In this document: piece after piece, positions 1-5,632 of the stretch
Layout of the letters: every line of letters begins with the position of its first letter
Position numbering within the stretch: position 1 is the stretch's first letter
Made by a program: the position numbers and the translations under genes
Source of the DNA: Planctomycetia bacterium
GTDB taxonomy: Bacteria > Planctomycetota > Phycisphaerae > Phycisphaerales > SM1A02
DNA length: 6,221 bases
Direction: 5' to 3'
NCBI GenBank assembly: GCA_005804005.1
Contig: SYPI01000242.1
Coordinates: 1-6,221, forward strand
Notes under the pieces: model-generated
Seen by the model: the letters and a program-made list of their open reading frames with translations, nothing else
Databases searched by the model: none
What the model was told of the DNA's origin: nothing

Positions 1-109
1 AGTGATCTGGGGGGAATCCGGCAAGCATAGCGGGCATCGCAGACAAAGGCGTAGCATTCATGGCGTGGAAACCAATCTGCCACAGCCACCGGCGGCACCC
101 CCAGTAGTG

Positions 110-400
110 ATGCGCATTCGAGTGCCTCCCTTGCGTCTGGCAGCGGCACTCTTGGTGGCAGTGATCTCCGATGTAGTGGCTTGGCCGTTGGAGATAGCCG
201 TTCCGTTGACCATTGCGCTGGACGTGGCCACGGCCGCAGCGCTTTGGGCACTCATGGGTCGATCAGGCTGGCTGATCGGAGTGCTGCTAGCGGAGGCTGT
301 CCCCGGAGTTGGTCTGGTACCCCTCTGGACGATGGTGGTGGTCGGCCTAGCCTTCTTAGGCCGGCTCCCCGGTCGATCGGCGCCTCAACTCAAGCCGTAA
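110..400 (+). CDS. Small hydrophobic membrane protein, unknown function
   Basis: The frame encodes a 96-residue protein from the ATG at 110. It is dominated by hydrophobic stretches at about residues 7-25, 29-50 and 53-84, so it is most likely an inner-membrane protein with two or three membrane segments. Visible marks are a Ser-Asp pair at the end of the first segment, an Asp in the second, and a Glu-Ala-x-Pro-Gly turn before a Pro-Leu-Trp-Thr stretch in the last. I have the impression that similar short membrane proteins with an acidic residue followed by Pro and Trp-Thr are widespread in bacteria, but I cannot name a family. The frame stays open upstream to base 2, but that part is polar, rich in Arg and Pro, and not convincing. 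GTG at 107 is an alternative start. No clear Shine-Dalgarno is visible. The 3' end overlaps the convergent carboxypeptidase gene by 16 bases. Coding is fairly likely; the start is uncertain. Confidence 0.6.
   Translation: MRIRVPPLRLAAALLVAVISDVVAWPLEIAVPLTIALDVATAAALWALMGRSGWLIGVLLAEAVPGVGLVPLWTMVVVGLAFLGRLPGRSAPQLKP
341..365. terminator. Hairpin at the convergent gene ends, possible U-tract-less terminator
   Basis: A stem of GTCGGCCTA (341-349) pairs with TAGGCCGGC (357-365) around a 7-base loop. On the + strand it is nine base pairs including one U-G. On the - strand one of these becomes a mismatch, leaving seven perfect pairs. It begins 20 bases beyond the stop of the leftward carboxypeptidase gene and lies inside the last codons of the rightward membrane-protein gene. 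No T-run follows on either side, so intrinsic termination is uncertain. It could still pause polymerase or protect a 3' end. Confidence 0.3.
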
Positions 401-1908
401 AGCGGGAACAGTTTGCTGCGCAGGTGCCGCAGGAACGGCTCGGCCGATAGCGACGCGCCGGTCACGCTGCGACACAGCGCGTCGGGGCGCAGTTGGCGTC
501 CGAGGGAGTGCACTCGGGCATTCAGCCACTCGCGCAGCGGCGCGAACTGACCCTCGCCGAATCCGGCTTCGAGCCCGGGAATGTCGCGGCAGGCAGCCTC
601 ATACATCTGCGCGGCGGTCAGCGTGCCGAGCGTGTAGGTCGGGAAGTAGCCGAAGGCGCCCATACTCCAGTGCACATCCTGCAGGCAGCCGCGGCGGTCG
701 TCGGGCACTTCCAAATGGAGGTACACGCGATAAAGCTCGTTCCATGCCTCGGGCAGATCGGCCGGGTCCAAGTCCCCGGAGATCAGGCGCCGCTCCAACT
801 GGAACCGCACCATGATGTGCATGTTGTAGGTCGCCTCGTCGGCATCAACGCGGATGTAGCCGGGCTCGACGATGTTGGCCGCTCCGTAGATTTCCTCGGC
901 AGGGAATCCAGCCACGGCGGCGCCGAAGAACTGCGCCAACTGGGGGGTGCCCCACTTCCAGAATGCGCGGCTTCGTCCGACTTGGTTCTCCCAGAGCCGA
1001 CTCTGACTCTCGTGAATACCCAGCGACACCGCTTCGCCCAGCGGCGTACCGCACTGATCAAACGGCAGCCCCTGCTCGTACATGCCGTGGCCAGCCTCGT
1101 GCATGGTCGAGCCCAGTCCATCCAGCAGGCAGTTTGGGCTGAAGCGAGTGGTGAGCCGCACATCGCGACAGTGACTTCCTCCGCAGAACGGGTGAGTGGA
1201 AGTGTCTAGCCGACCGCGATTGAAGTCGAAGCCGATGCGTTCGGCGACCATGCGCACAAAGCGCTGTTGCGTGTCGGTGTTCAGGGGCAACTCGTTGAAG
1301 CGGTTCGATGGCCGCTGCGTGGCGCCCAGAATGCGGTCCAGGATCGCCTGAAGCTGGGCGCGCAGCGGAGTGAACACCGCCTCCACCTGGGCGGCGGTGC
1401 AGCCCGGTTCATAGCCCTCAGCCAAGGCATCCCACACCTCACCGGATTTCGGCCAGCCGAAACACGCCGCCGTCTGGCGGTTCAGTTCGACGATGCGCTT
1501 GAGGTGGGGCTCAAAGCGGGAGAAGTCGCTGGCCTTGCGGGCCTCGGCCCATTCATGCTGGGCGATGCTGGTCACCTTGGCCAACTCCTCGACCAGACTG
1601 GCGGGGAGTTTGGTGGCTCGGCTGTAATCGCGGCGCAGTTCCCGCAGCGCCGCCGTAGTCGGCGAAGCCGGATCAGCCGCCAGATTGGCATCGGCTTCAC
1701 ACTGTGAGAGAAGTTCACCGACTCGCTCGGCGGTGGAGAGCTCGTGTTGCAGCCGGGCCAACTGGGCCAACTGGCGACTGCGCAGTTCCACCCCCCCGGG
1801 CGGCATCATGGTTTCCTGATCCCACGACAGCACCGCGCTGGTCGCACCAATGAGGTGCGCCTCGCGAGTCGCCTCCAGCAGACTCTCGTAGCAGGCTGGC
1901 GCGCCCAT
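385..1908 (-). CDS. M32 family metallocarboxypeptidase (carboxypeptidase Taq type)
   Basis: This 507-residue zinc carboxypeptidase would remove C-terminal amino acids from peptides, probably in the cytoplasm, since no signal peptide is seen. Its length is normal for family M32. The family landmarks appear in order: Ser-Trp-Asp-Gln-Glu-Thr near residue 28; HPF at 239-241; DxRxT at 249-253; the zinc motif HEAGH at 270-274 with catalytic Glu271; the third zinc ligand Glu300 in HESQSRLWEN (299-308); GxxQDxHW at 407-414; and GYFPTYTLG at 420-428. All catalytic residues are present and the frame is unbroken. The ATG at 1908 is preceded by GGAG (bases 1914-1917 on the complement) with a 5-base spacer, which fixes the start. 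It lies 11 bases after the stop of the ankyrin gene, so the two are most likely co-transcribed and this gene has no room for its own promoter there. M32 enzymes are usually metal-dependent with broad specificity; the physiological substrate here is unknown. Confidence 0.96.
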   Translation of the reverse strand: MGAPACYESLLEATREAHLIGATSAVLSWDQETMMPPGGVELRSRQLAQLARLQHELSTAERVGELLSQCEADANLAADPASPTTAALRELRRDYSRATKLPASLVEELAKVTSIAQHEWAEARKASDFSRFEPHLKRIVELNRQTAACFGWPKSGEVWDALAEGYEPGCTAAQVEAVFTPLRAQLQAILDRILGATQRPSNRFNELPLNTDTQQRFVRMVAERIGFDFNRGRLDTSTHPFCGGSHCRDVRLTTRFSPNCLLDGLGSTMHEAGHGMYEQGLPFDQCGTPLGEAVSLGIHESQSRLWENQVGRSRAFWKWGTPQLAQFFGAAVAGFPAEEIYGAANIVEPGYIRVDADEATYNMHIMVRFQLERRLISGDLDPADLPEAWNELYRVYLHLEVPDDRRGCLQDVHWSMGAFGYFPTYTLGTLTAAQMYEAACRDIPGLEAGFGEGQFAPLREWLNARVHSLGRQLRPDALCRSVTGASLSAEPFLRHLRSKLFPLYGLS

Positions 1909-1913
1909 GGGGA

Positions 1914-1917
1914 CTCC
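1914..1917 (-). promoter_or_regulatory. Ribosome binding site of the M32 carboxypeptidase gene
   Basis: GGAG on the - strand lies five bases before the ATG at 1908 and only two bases after the stop codon of the upstream ankyrin gene. It therefore sits wholly in the 11-base gap, which suits reinitiation or coupled translation within one mRNA. Confidence 0.7.
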
Positions 1918-1919
1918 GA

Positions 1920-3620
1920 TCAGTTCTGGGGCGCTGGAATCGGAGCCGGTGTGCCGCCCAACAGGGCGATCACCGCGGCCGCTTCGGGGTCGGATCGGCG
2001 ACCGGCGATTTCCGCCACGCTCATGCCCTGCAGGTTCTTCACCGAAGTGTCAGCCTTGGCATCCAGCAGAAGCTTCACCTTGGGCGCTCCGCCGGTGGCA
2101 GCGGCAATGAGGATGGGTGTCTCCCCGCGCTGATTGTGCACATTGACATCCGCGCCGGCGGCGATGAGCAGGCTGACGCTCTCCGCCTTGCCGCTGCGCA
2201 CGGCGCGCATCAGCGCCGTGTCGCCGGTGACGTTGTCGGCCACGGTCAGGTCGGGCTTGCGCTCTAAGAGCACCGCCACCGTCTCCGGGTTGCCGATGCC
2301 AGCCGACCACAGCAGCGGGGTCATGCCGTTGGAATCGCGGATGTTGATCTCGGCGCCCTTGTCCAACATCAGGCGAACTGTCGCTGGAGTGCCGAGTCCG
2401 GCAGCCCACAGCAGGGCCGAGCCCTGCAGGTTGTCGCGAGCGTTCACATCAGCACCAGCGGCCAGCAGCAGCGTTGCCGCTTCAAGCGCCCCGTTCTCCG
2501 CCGCCAGCGCCAGCGGCGCCTTGCCGACGCGATCTTTGGCCTCCAGCGCCGCCTTGGCTTCCAGAAGGACTGGGATGACTTCAACCTTGTTTTCGCGAGC
2601 GGCCCACATCAGCGCGGTGCGGCCGCTGGCCGGATCGGGGGAGTTGACATCGGTGCCGTTGGCCAGCTCAAGTTTGACGCGATTCACATCGCCAACTCGC
2701 GCCGCGGTCACCAGTGTGTTGATCGGTCGGGCCTGATTGCTCGGCGTCGGCGGAGTCACCTCAGAACCAGCCTTGATCGCCCGCTTGACGATCAGGCTGA
2801 GGTTGGGCGACTTGGGGTGATCGGTGTTCAGGGTCAACTTGATGCCGCGGCCGAGCTCTTCCCAGCGCTTCCAGTCGACATGCACGACCTGCTCGGTCTT
2901 GGCATCGAACGACTTCTCAACCAAAATGTCCGGGTTGGATCCAACCAGTTTGAACGGCGTGCCATCCTTGCTAGTGAGCGTGATGGCGCCCTCGCTGGGC
3001 TTCTCCGGAGTCGGCGCGTCGATGATGTCCGGCGACAGGTGGATGTACTCGGCAACGGTGCCTTCAACCGTCAACAGAATCGGAGCATGGCCCTCAACCT
3101 GGAAGGTGACCTTCTTGCTCAGGCGCTGCCCCTGCTTGGGGCCGGGCTTGAGGGTGATCTCGACCTCTGCAAAGCCACCGGCGGGGATCGGATCCTTCGG
3201 CCAGCCAGCAGTAGTGCAACCGCAACCGGGGATCGCCTTTAGGATGCGGACTTCTTCGGTGCCGGTATTCACCAGTTTGATCTTGCCCGGCTTGGGAACA
3301 TCCGGCTGCATCTCACCGAGGTCCAGAGTTGGCGGGTCGAAGCGGATCGGCGCCGGCGACGAACCGACCGGACGACCCGCGGCGGCGTCATCGGCCGCTT
3401 CGCGGATGGCGGGCTTCTCAGCACCTGTGCTGAGCGTTCCGGATTGATCAACACCCTTCTGCAGCGAACGCCCACCGGGTGTCCGGACCGGGGCGGTGAC
3501 GGCGTCGGGCAGTGCCGGCTTGACTGGCGGAGCGATGGCGCCCTGCGGGGCCGCGCTCACCACGCAGGAAACAGCCAAGGCGAGAACTGGGGCAATGGTC
3601 CGGGTGAAAGTGCAGCGCAT
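1920..3620 (-). CDS. Secreted DUF1573 and ankyrin-repeat fusion protein
   Basis: The product is 566 residues. Residues 1-24 form a Sec signal peptide (basic start, hydrophobic core, cleavage probable around VSAA-PQ). Cys18 in the core is a poor lipobox, so a lipoprotein is less likely. A Pro/Ala-rich linker (25-90) leads to a DUF1573 beta-sandwich (about 92-190) with the typical GCGCT motif at 132-136. A second beta-rich segment follows (191-282). About seven ankyrin repeats start near 300, 333, 366, 400, 432, 466 and 499, with repeated G-x-T/A-ALxxAA and LLxAGADVN signatures, and an eighth, partial one ends near 555. Ankyrin repeats bind proteins; DUF1573 has no established activity. An envelope or periplasmic scaffold is an inference. 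The same frame is open far upstream of 3620, but that stretch lies antisense to the MEMO gene; the Shine-Dalgarno and signal peptide place the start at 3620. It is the first gene of an operon with the M32 carboxypeptidase, 11 bases downstream. Confidence 0.93.
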   Translation of the reverse strand: MRCTFTRTIAPVLALAVSCVVSAAPQGAIAPPVKPALPDAVTAPVRTPGGRSLQKGVDQSGTLSTGAEKPAIREAADDAAAGRPVGSSPAPIRFDPPTLDLGEMQPDVPKPGKIKLVNTGTEEVRILKAIPGCGCTTAGWPKDPIPAGGFAEVEITLKPGPKQGQRLSKKVTFQVEGHAPILLTVEGTVAEYIHLSPDIIDAPTPEKPSEGAITLTSKDGTPFKLVGSNPDILVEKSFDAKTEQVVHVDWKRWEELGRGIKLTLNTDHPKSPNLSLIVKRAIKAGSEVTPPTPSNQARPINTLVTAARVGDVNRVKLELANGTDVNSPDPASGRTALMWAARENKVEVIPVLLEAKAALEAKDRVGKAPLALAAENGALEAATLLLAAGADVNARDNLQGSALLWAAGLGTPATVRLMLDKGAEINIRDSNGMTPLLWSAGIGNPETVAVLLERKPDLTVADNVTGDTALMRAVRSGKAESVSLLIAAGADVNVHNQRGETPILIAAATGGAPKVKLLLDAKADTSVKNLQGMSVAEIAGRRSDPEAAAVIALLGGTPAPIPAPQN

Positions 3621-3788
3621 CTGGGTCTCCAAGCTCAGTCTAAAAATGGGGGAGGCGGATGATATCGCCCAACGCGAGTGAGTTCTTGCGCTGGTCAGTT
3701 CTCTATCGGCATCGAGAGGGGCTGGTTCTGCGAATGTGGCGGCTTTCCGGCGCATGAACTCGGCGTGGCATCTCCGTACACTTCCCTG
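3621..3788. promoter_or_regulatory. Divergent intergenic region with both promoters
   Basis: These 168 bases separate the leftward ankyrin operon from the rightward MEMO-dtd operon, so both must be driven from here. For the rightward genes, TACACT at 3777-3782 is a plausible -10 with a weak -35 (ATGAAC, 3754-3759, 17-base spacing). It would start transcription at about the ATG at 3789, giving a leaderless mRNA, which would explain the lack of a Shine-Dalgarno there. For the leftward genes, TAGACT on the - strand (about 3636-3641), next to a T-run, is a possible -10, with no good -35. No convincing operator was found. Both promoter calls are weak. Confidence 0.35.
3627..3630 (-). promoter_or_regulatory. 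Ribosome binding site fixing the start of the ankyrin protein
   Basis: On the - strand GGAG stands six bases before the ATG at 3620. Together with the signal peptide that follows, it selects this start over the much longer open frame that continues upstream to 4886. Confidence 0.75.
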
Positions 3789-4994
3789 ATGAGCGCCGCC
3801 GACGAGCCAGAACACATCCGACGGCCCCACGCCCGGCCATTCCAGCCCATGGCGACCATGAAGGAGAAACAGCCGTACTGCGGCCTGCGCGACCCTCTCA
3901 ATCTGGCTGGGAAAATGCTGATGGTTCCCGCGCAAATCGTTGGGGTTCTGGGGCTGTTCCAGGGGGAGCAGGATGTCCGCGAGATCGCCCAGAAAGTAGG
4001 CGCCCCGGAGGGACCGATTCTGGAGCTGGCAAAGCAGTTGGAGGCGGTTGGATTGCTCTGGGGACCGACCTCGGAGCGAATGGAGCGGGAACTCGCCGCC
4101 CGGCTCAAGGAGCGGGGCCGTTACGAGGTCGGCGCGGCGACGGCATTTGGCGATACAGCGGAGGAGGCGCGCAAGGCGCTGGAAGCACTGCTGGCACACG
4201 CCGAGGACCCGGAACTCGAATCGCCAGCGCGGGCGATCATCGCCCCGCATCTGGATGCCCCGCGGGGCGGTCCCAACTATGGCGCTGCCTATCGGGCGCT
4301 GGCCGGAAACACCGCCTTCGACCGCGTGGTGGTGCTGGGTACCAACCACTTCGGCATGGGCGATGGTGTGGTTGGTGCGCGACTGGGATTCGACACGCCG
4401 CTGGGACCGGTGGCCTGTGATGCGGATTTCGCCAGTGGGATGGAGAAGCTGCTGGGCGAGCGGCTCTACAAAGATGAACTGGATCATGTTGGCGAGCACT
4501 CGATTCAACTGCACATGCCGTGGATAGCCCACCTGCTTCCCGGAGTGCCGGTCTGGGCGGCTCTGGTGCCCAGCCCCCTGCAACGAATGCTCTCTGACGA
4601 TGGCGCCCGGGCCTCGCACGCCGAGTTCTGCGGGGCCCTGCCCCAGGCGCTCGAAGGGAGCGGGCGCACGCTGCTGGTGATCAGCGCCGACCTCAGTCAT
4701 GTCGGTCCGATGTTCGGCGACCAGACCGCAGTTGATGATGATCGCCTGCGGGAGATCGAAGCGCACGACCGGTCGATGCTGGGCAGTTACGAAGCTGGCA
4801 ACCCGGATGACTTCGTCGTGGCCATGGCCGAGCATGAGAACGCCACGCGCTGGTGCAGCATCGGCTCCATGTCGGCTGCCCTGCACGCCTTGGGTGGTGC
4901 TGGCGTGGAACTGCTGCAGTACCGGCAGGCCATCGATGAACGGCGCAGTTGCCTGGTGACCTCGGCCGCCATGGTCATCTGCGGCGGGCCGTGA
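3789..4994 (+). CDS. MEMO family protein with N-terminal helical domain (AmmeMemoRadiSam protein B-like)
   Basis: From the ATG at 3789 the product has 401 residues and no signal peptide. Residues about 30-110 look helical, with a Leu-Arg-Asp-Pro opening and a winged-helix-like pattern, and match the N-terminal extension seen on some bacterial MEMO proteins. The MEMO domain spans about 148-400. Its metal-site-like residues are recognisable by comparison with human MEMO1: His154 in APHLD, His187 in GTNHFG, Asp301 and His304 in SADLSHVG, and Cys356 in RWCSIGS. The fold resembles extradiol dioxygenases. Metal or redox roles have been proposed for MEMO1, but the bacterial function is not established. 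The usual AMMECR1 and radical-SAM partners are not in this window. No Shine-Dalgarno precedes 3789; a GTG at 3678 and ATGs at 3849 and 3858 are alternatives. The 37 residues that 3678 would add look non-native. The stop overlaps the dtd start by four bases, implying coupled translation. Confidence 0.9.
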   Translation: MSAADEPEHIRRPHARPFQPMATMKEKQPYCGLRDPLNLAGKMLMVPAQIVGVLGLFQGEQDVREIAQKVGAPEGPILELAKQLEAVGLLWGPTSERMERELAARLKERGRYEVGAATAFGDTAEEARKALEALLAHAEDPELESPARAIIAPHLDAPRGGPNYGAAYRALAGNTAFDRVVVLGTNHFGMGDGVVGARLGFDTPLGPVACDADFASGMEKLLGERLYKDELDHVGEHSIQLHMPWIAHLLPGVPVWAALVPSPLQRMLSDDGARASHAEFCGALPQALEGSGRTLLVISADLSHVGPMFGDQTAVDDDRLREIEAHDRSMLGSYEAGNPDDFVVAMAEHENATRWCSIGSMSAALHALGGAGVELLQYRQAIDERRSCLVTSAAMVICGGP

Positions 4995-5461
4995 TCGCGG
5001 TCGTCCAGCGCGTGGCGCGCGCCGAAGTGCGCGTTGCGGGGGCGCGCCTCAGCGGTATCGATCAGGGAGTTATGGTGCTGCTAGGGGTTGCCCAGGGCGA
5101 TACCACGGCTGATGCCGAGTGGATGGCCCGCAAACTGGTGGGCCTGCGAATATTCGCTGACGAGTCCGGGAAGATGAATCTGGACATCAGTCAGGTCGGG
5201 GGCCGGGCGCTGATAGTGAGTCAGTTCACGCTGCTGGGGGATTGCTCCAGGGGTCGGCGGCCGGGCTTCGACGCCGCCGCAGCGCCGGAGGTGGCGCGTC
5301 ACCTCTATGAGCAAGCCTGCGCCGAAGTTGAAGGATTGGGTGTCGCCGTAGAGCGCGGAGCATTCGGCGCGCACATGGACGTGGCCCTGCACAACGACGG
5401 ACCGGTGACGCTGGTCCTCAACTCATCCACGGGAAGAAAAAAAGAGCCCGCCGCAGACTGA
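4991..5461 (+). CDS. dtd: D-aminoacyl-tRNA deacylase
   Basis: This cytoplasmic enzyme hydrolyses D-amino acids (and glycine mischarged on tRNA-Ala) from tRNA, protecting translation. The 156-residue product has the two DTD signatures: SQFTL at 77-81 and the Gly-cisPro motif in NDGPVT at 135-140, with Gly137-Pro138, which builds the chiral-selective site across the dimer interface. The N-terminus (IAVVQRV) matches the usual DTD opening, which selects the GTG at 4991 over an upstream in-frame extension to 4949. That GTG overlaps the MEMO stop in GTGA, so translation is probably coupled. DTDs usually run to about 145-150 residues; here the last ten or so (from about Ser146, including GRKKEPAAD) form a polar tail. 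The DNA of that tail is also a terminator for the opposite strand, so it may be a by-product of that overlap. Confidence 0.95.
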   Translation: MIAVVQRVARAEVRVAGARLSGIDQGVMVLLGVAQGDTTADAEWMARKLVGLRIFADESGKMNLDISQVGGRALIVSQFTLLGDCSRGRRPGFDAAAAPEVARHLYEQACAEVEGLGVAVERGAFGAHMDVALHNDGPVTLVLNSSTGRKKEPAAD

Positions 5462-5476
5462 CGTCGCGACAGGCTC
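5437..5476 (-). terminator. Intrinsic terminator for leftward transcription, overlapping the dtd 3' end
   Basis: Read on the - strand, GAGCCTGTCGCG (5476-5465) pairs with TGCGGCGGGCTC (5455-5444) over 12 base pairs around a 9-base loop, directly followed by seven T (5443-5437). Three of the pairs are G-U and exist only in - strand RNA; on the + strand they become A-C mismatches and no T-run follows. It therefore terminates transcription coming from the uracil-DNA glycosylase gene, whose stop is at 5633. It lies mostly inside the last codons of dtd and would prevent antisense reading of dtd and the MEMO gene. Confidence 0.85.
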
Positions 5477-5485
5477 CTCGTGGGG

Positions 5486-5585
5486 GTACCTGAACGGGAA
5501 GCGTCGCTTGGTTGCGGCGGGGTTCTCGCGCCGAACGATGCCCGTGCATCGAATCGCGCGATGGCCCTTTCCTTCCCTCAGGTGT
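5486..5585 (+). ncRNA. Candidate structured RNA (three-way junction) in the dtd 3' region
   Basis: As + strand RNA these 100 bases tile into three helices with almost no unpaired junction. P1: ACCTGA (5488-5493) and GGGAAG (5496-5501) pair with TCAGGT (5578-5583) and CTTCCC (5572-5577), with a two-base bulge and two further outer G-U pairs. P2: CGTCGC (5502-5507) pairs with GCGGCG (5514-5519), loop TTGGTT. P3: 5520-5531 pairs with 5556-5567 (one mismatch), then a 4x4 internal loop, then CGATGC (5536-5541) with GCATCG (5546-5551), loop CCGT. Only 5568-5571 is single-stranded at the junction. The G-U pairs (5504-5517, 5523-5564, 5524-5563, 5487-5584, 5486-5585) favour the + strand. It starts 24 bases after the dtd stop, so it may be a 3' UTR structure of the MEMO-dtd mRNA, a processed sRNA, or a terminator lacking a U-tract. 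I recognise no known RNA class. GC-rich DNA folds easily, so chance remains possible. Confidence 0.35.
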
Positions 5586-5632
5586 GATCATGCCATGCGA
5601 TCGCGCTGCATGCAAGCAATCCGCCGGAAAAA

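Noticed and set aside
1..61. A possible - strand gene starting with the ATG at 61 and leaving the left edge (opening MNATPLSAMPAM)
   Set aside because: Only about 20 codons are visible. There is no Shine-Dalgarno, third positions are not GC-rich like the neighbours, and only 48 bases would remain for divergent promoters. It cannot be supported or excluded from this window.
2..109. Extension of the small membrane protein to a GTG at base 2
   Set aside because: The 36 extra residues are polar, rich in Arg and Pro, and unlike the hydrophobic protein that follows. The open frame there may be chance.
1920..2720. Tandem DNA repeats in the ankyrin region
   Set aside because: The periodicity of about 99 bases reflects the ankyrin protein repeats. 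The nucleotide copies are strongly diverged, so it is not a separate repeat element.
3699..3722. A partly symmetric CTCT...AGAG element in the divergent promoter region
   Set aside because: Only four outer pairs match and the centre is asymmetric, which is too weak for an operator call.
3678..3788. N-terminal extension of the MEMO protein from the GTG at 3678
   Set aside because: The extra 37 residues are Cys- and Gly-rich with no family match and would consume most of the divergent promoter region. The ATG at 3789 gives a normal product.
3621..4886. Upstream extension of the ankyrin-protein frame on the - strand, open for more than 1.2 kb
   Set aside because: It lies exactly antisense to the well-supported MEMO gene. 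The translated stretch has no recognisable domain, and the Shine-Dalgarno plus signal peptide at 3620 mark the real start. Long antisense open frames are common in GC-rich genes.
5418..5615. A 65-residue - strand open frame between the UDG gene and dtd
   Set aside because: It runs through the terminator hairpin and T-run into dtd antisense, ends with a Phe run encoded by the T-tract, and has no domain or Shine-Dalgarno support.
5587..5615. A - strand promoter (TTGCAT, 17-base spacer, CATGAT) that could start a leftward small RNA ending at the terminator
   Set aside because: The spacing is right but the boxes match the consensus at only three and four of six positions, and the folded segment downstream pairs better as + strand RNA. 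It is kept only as an alternative to the + strand RNA idea.
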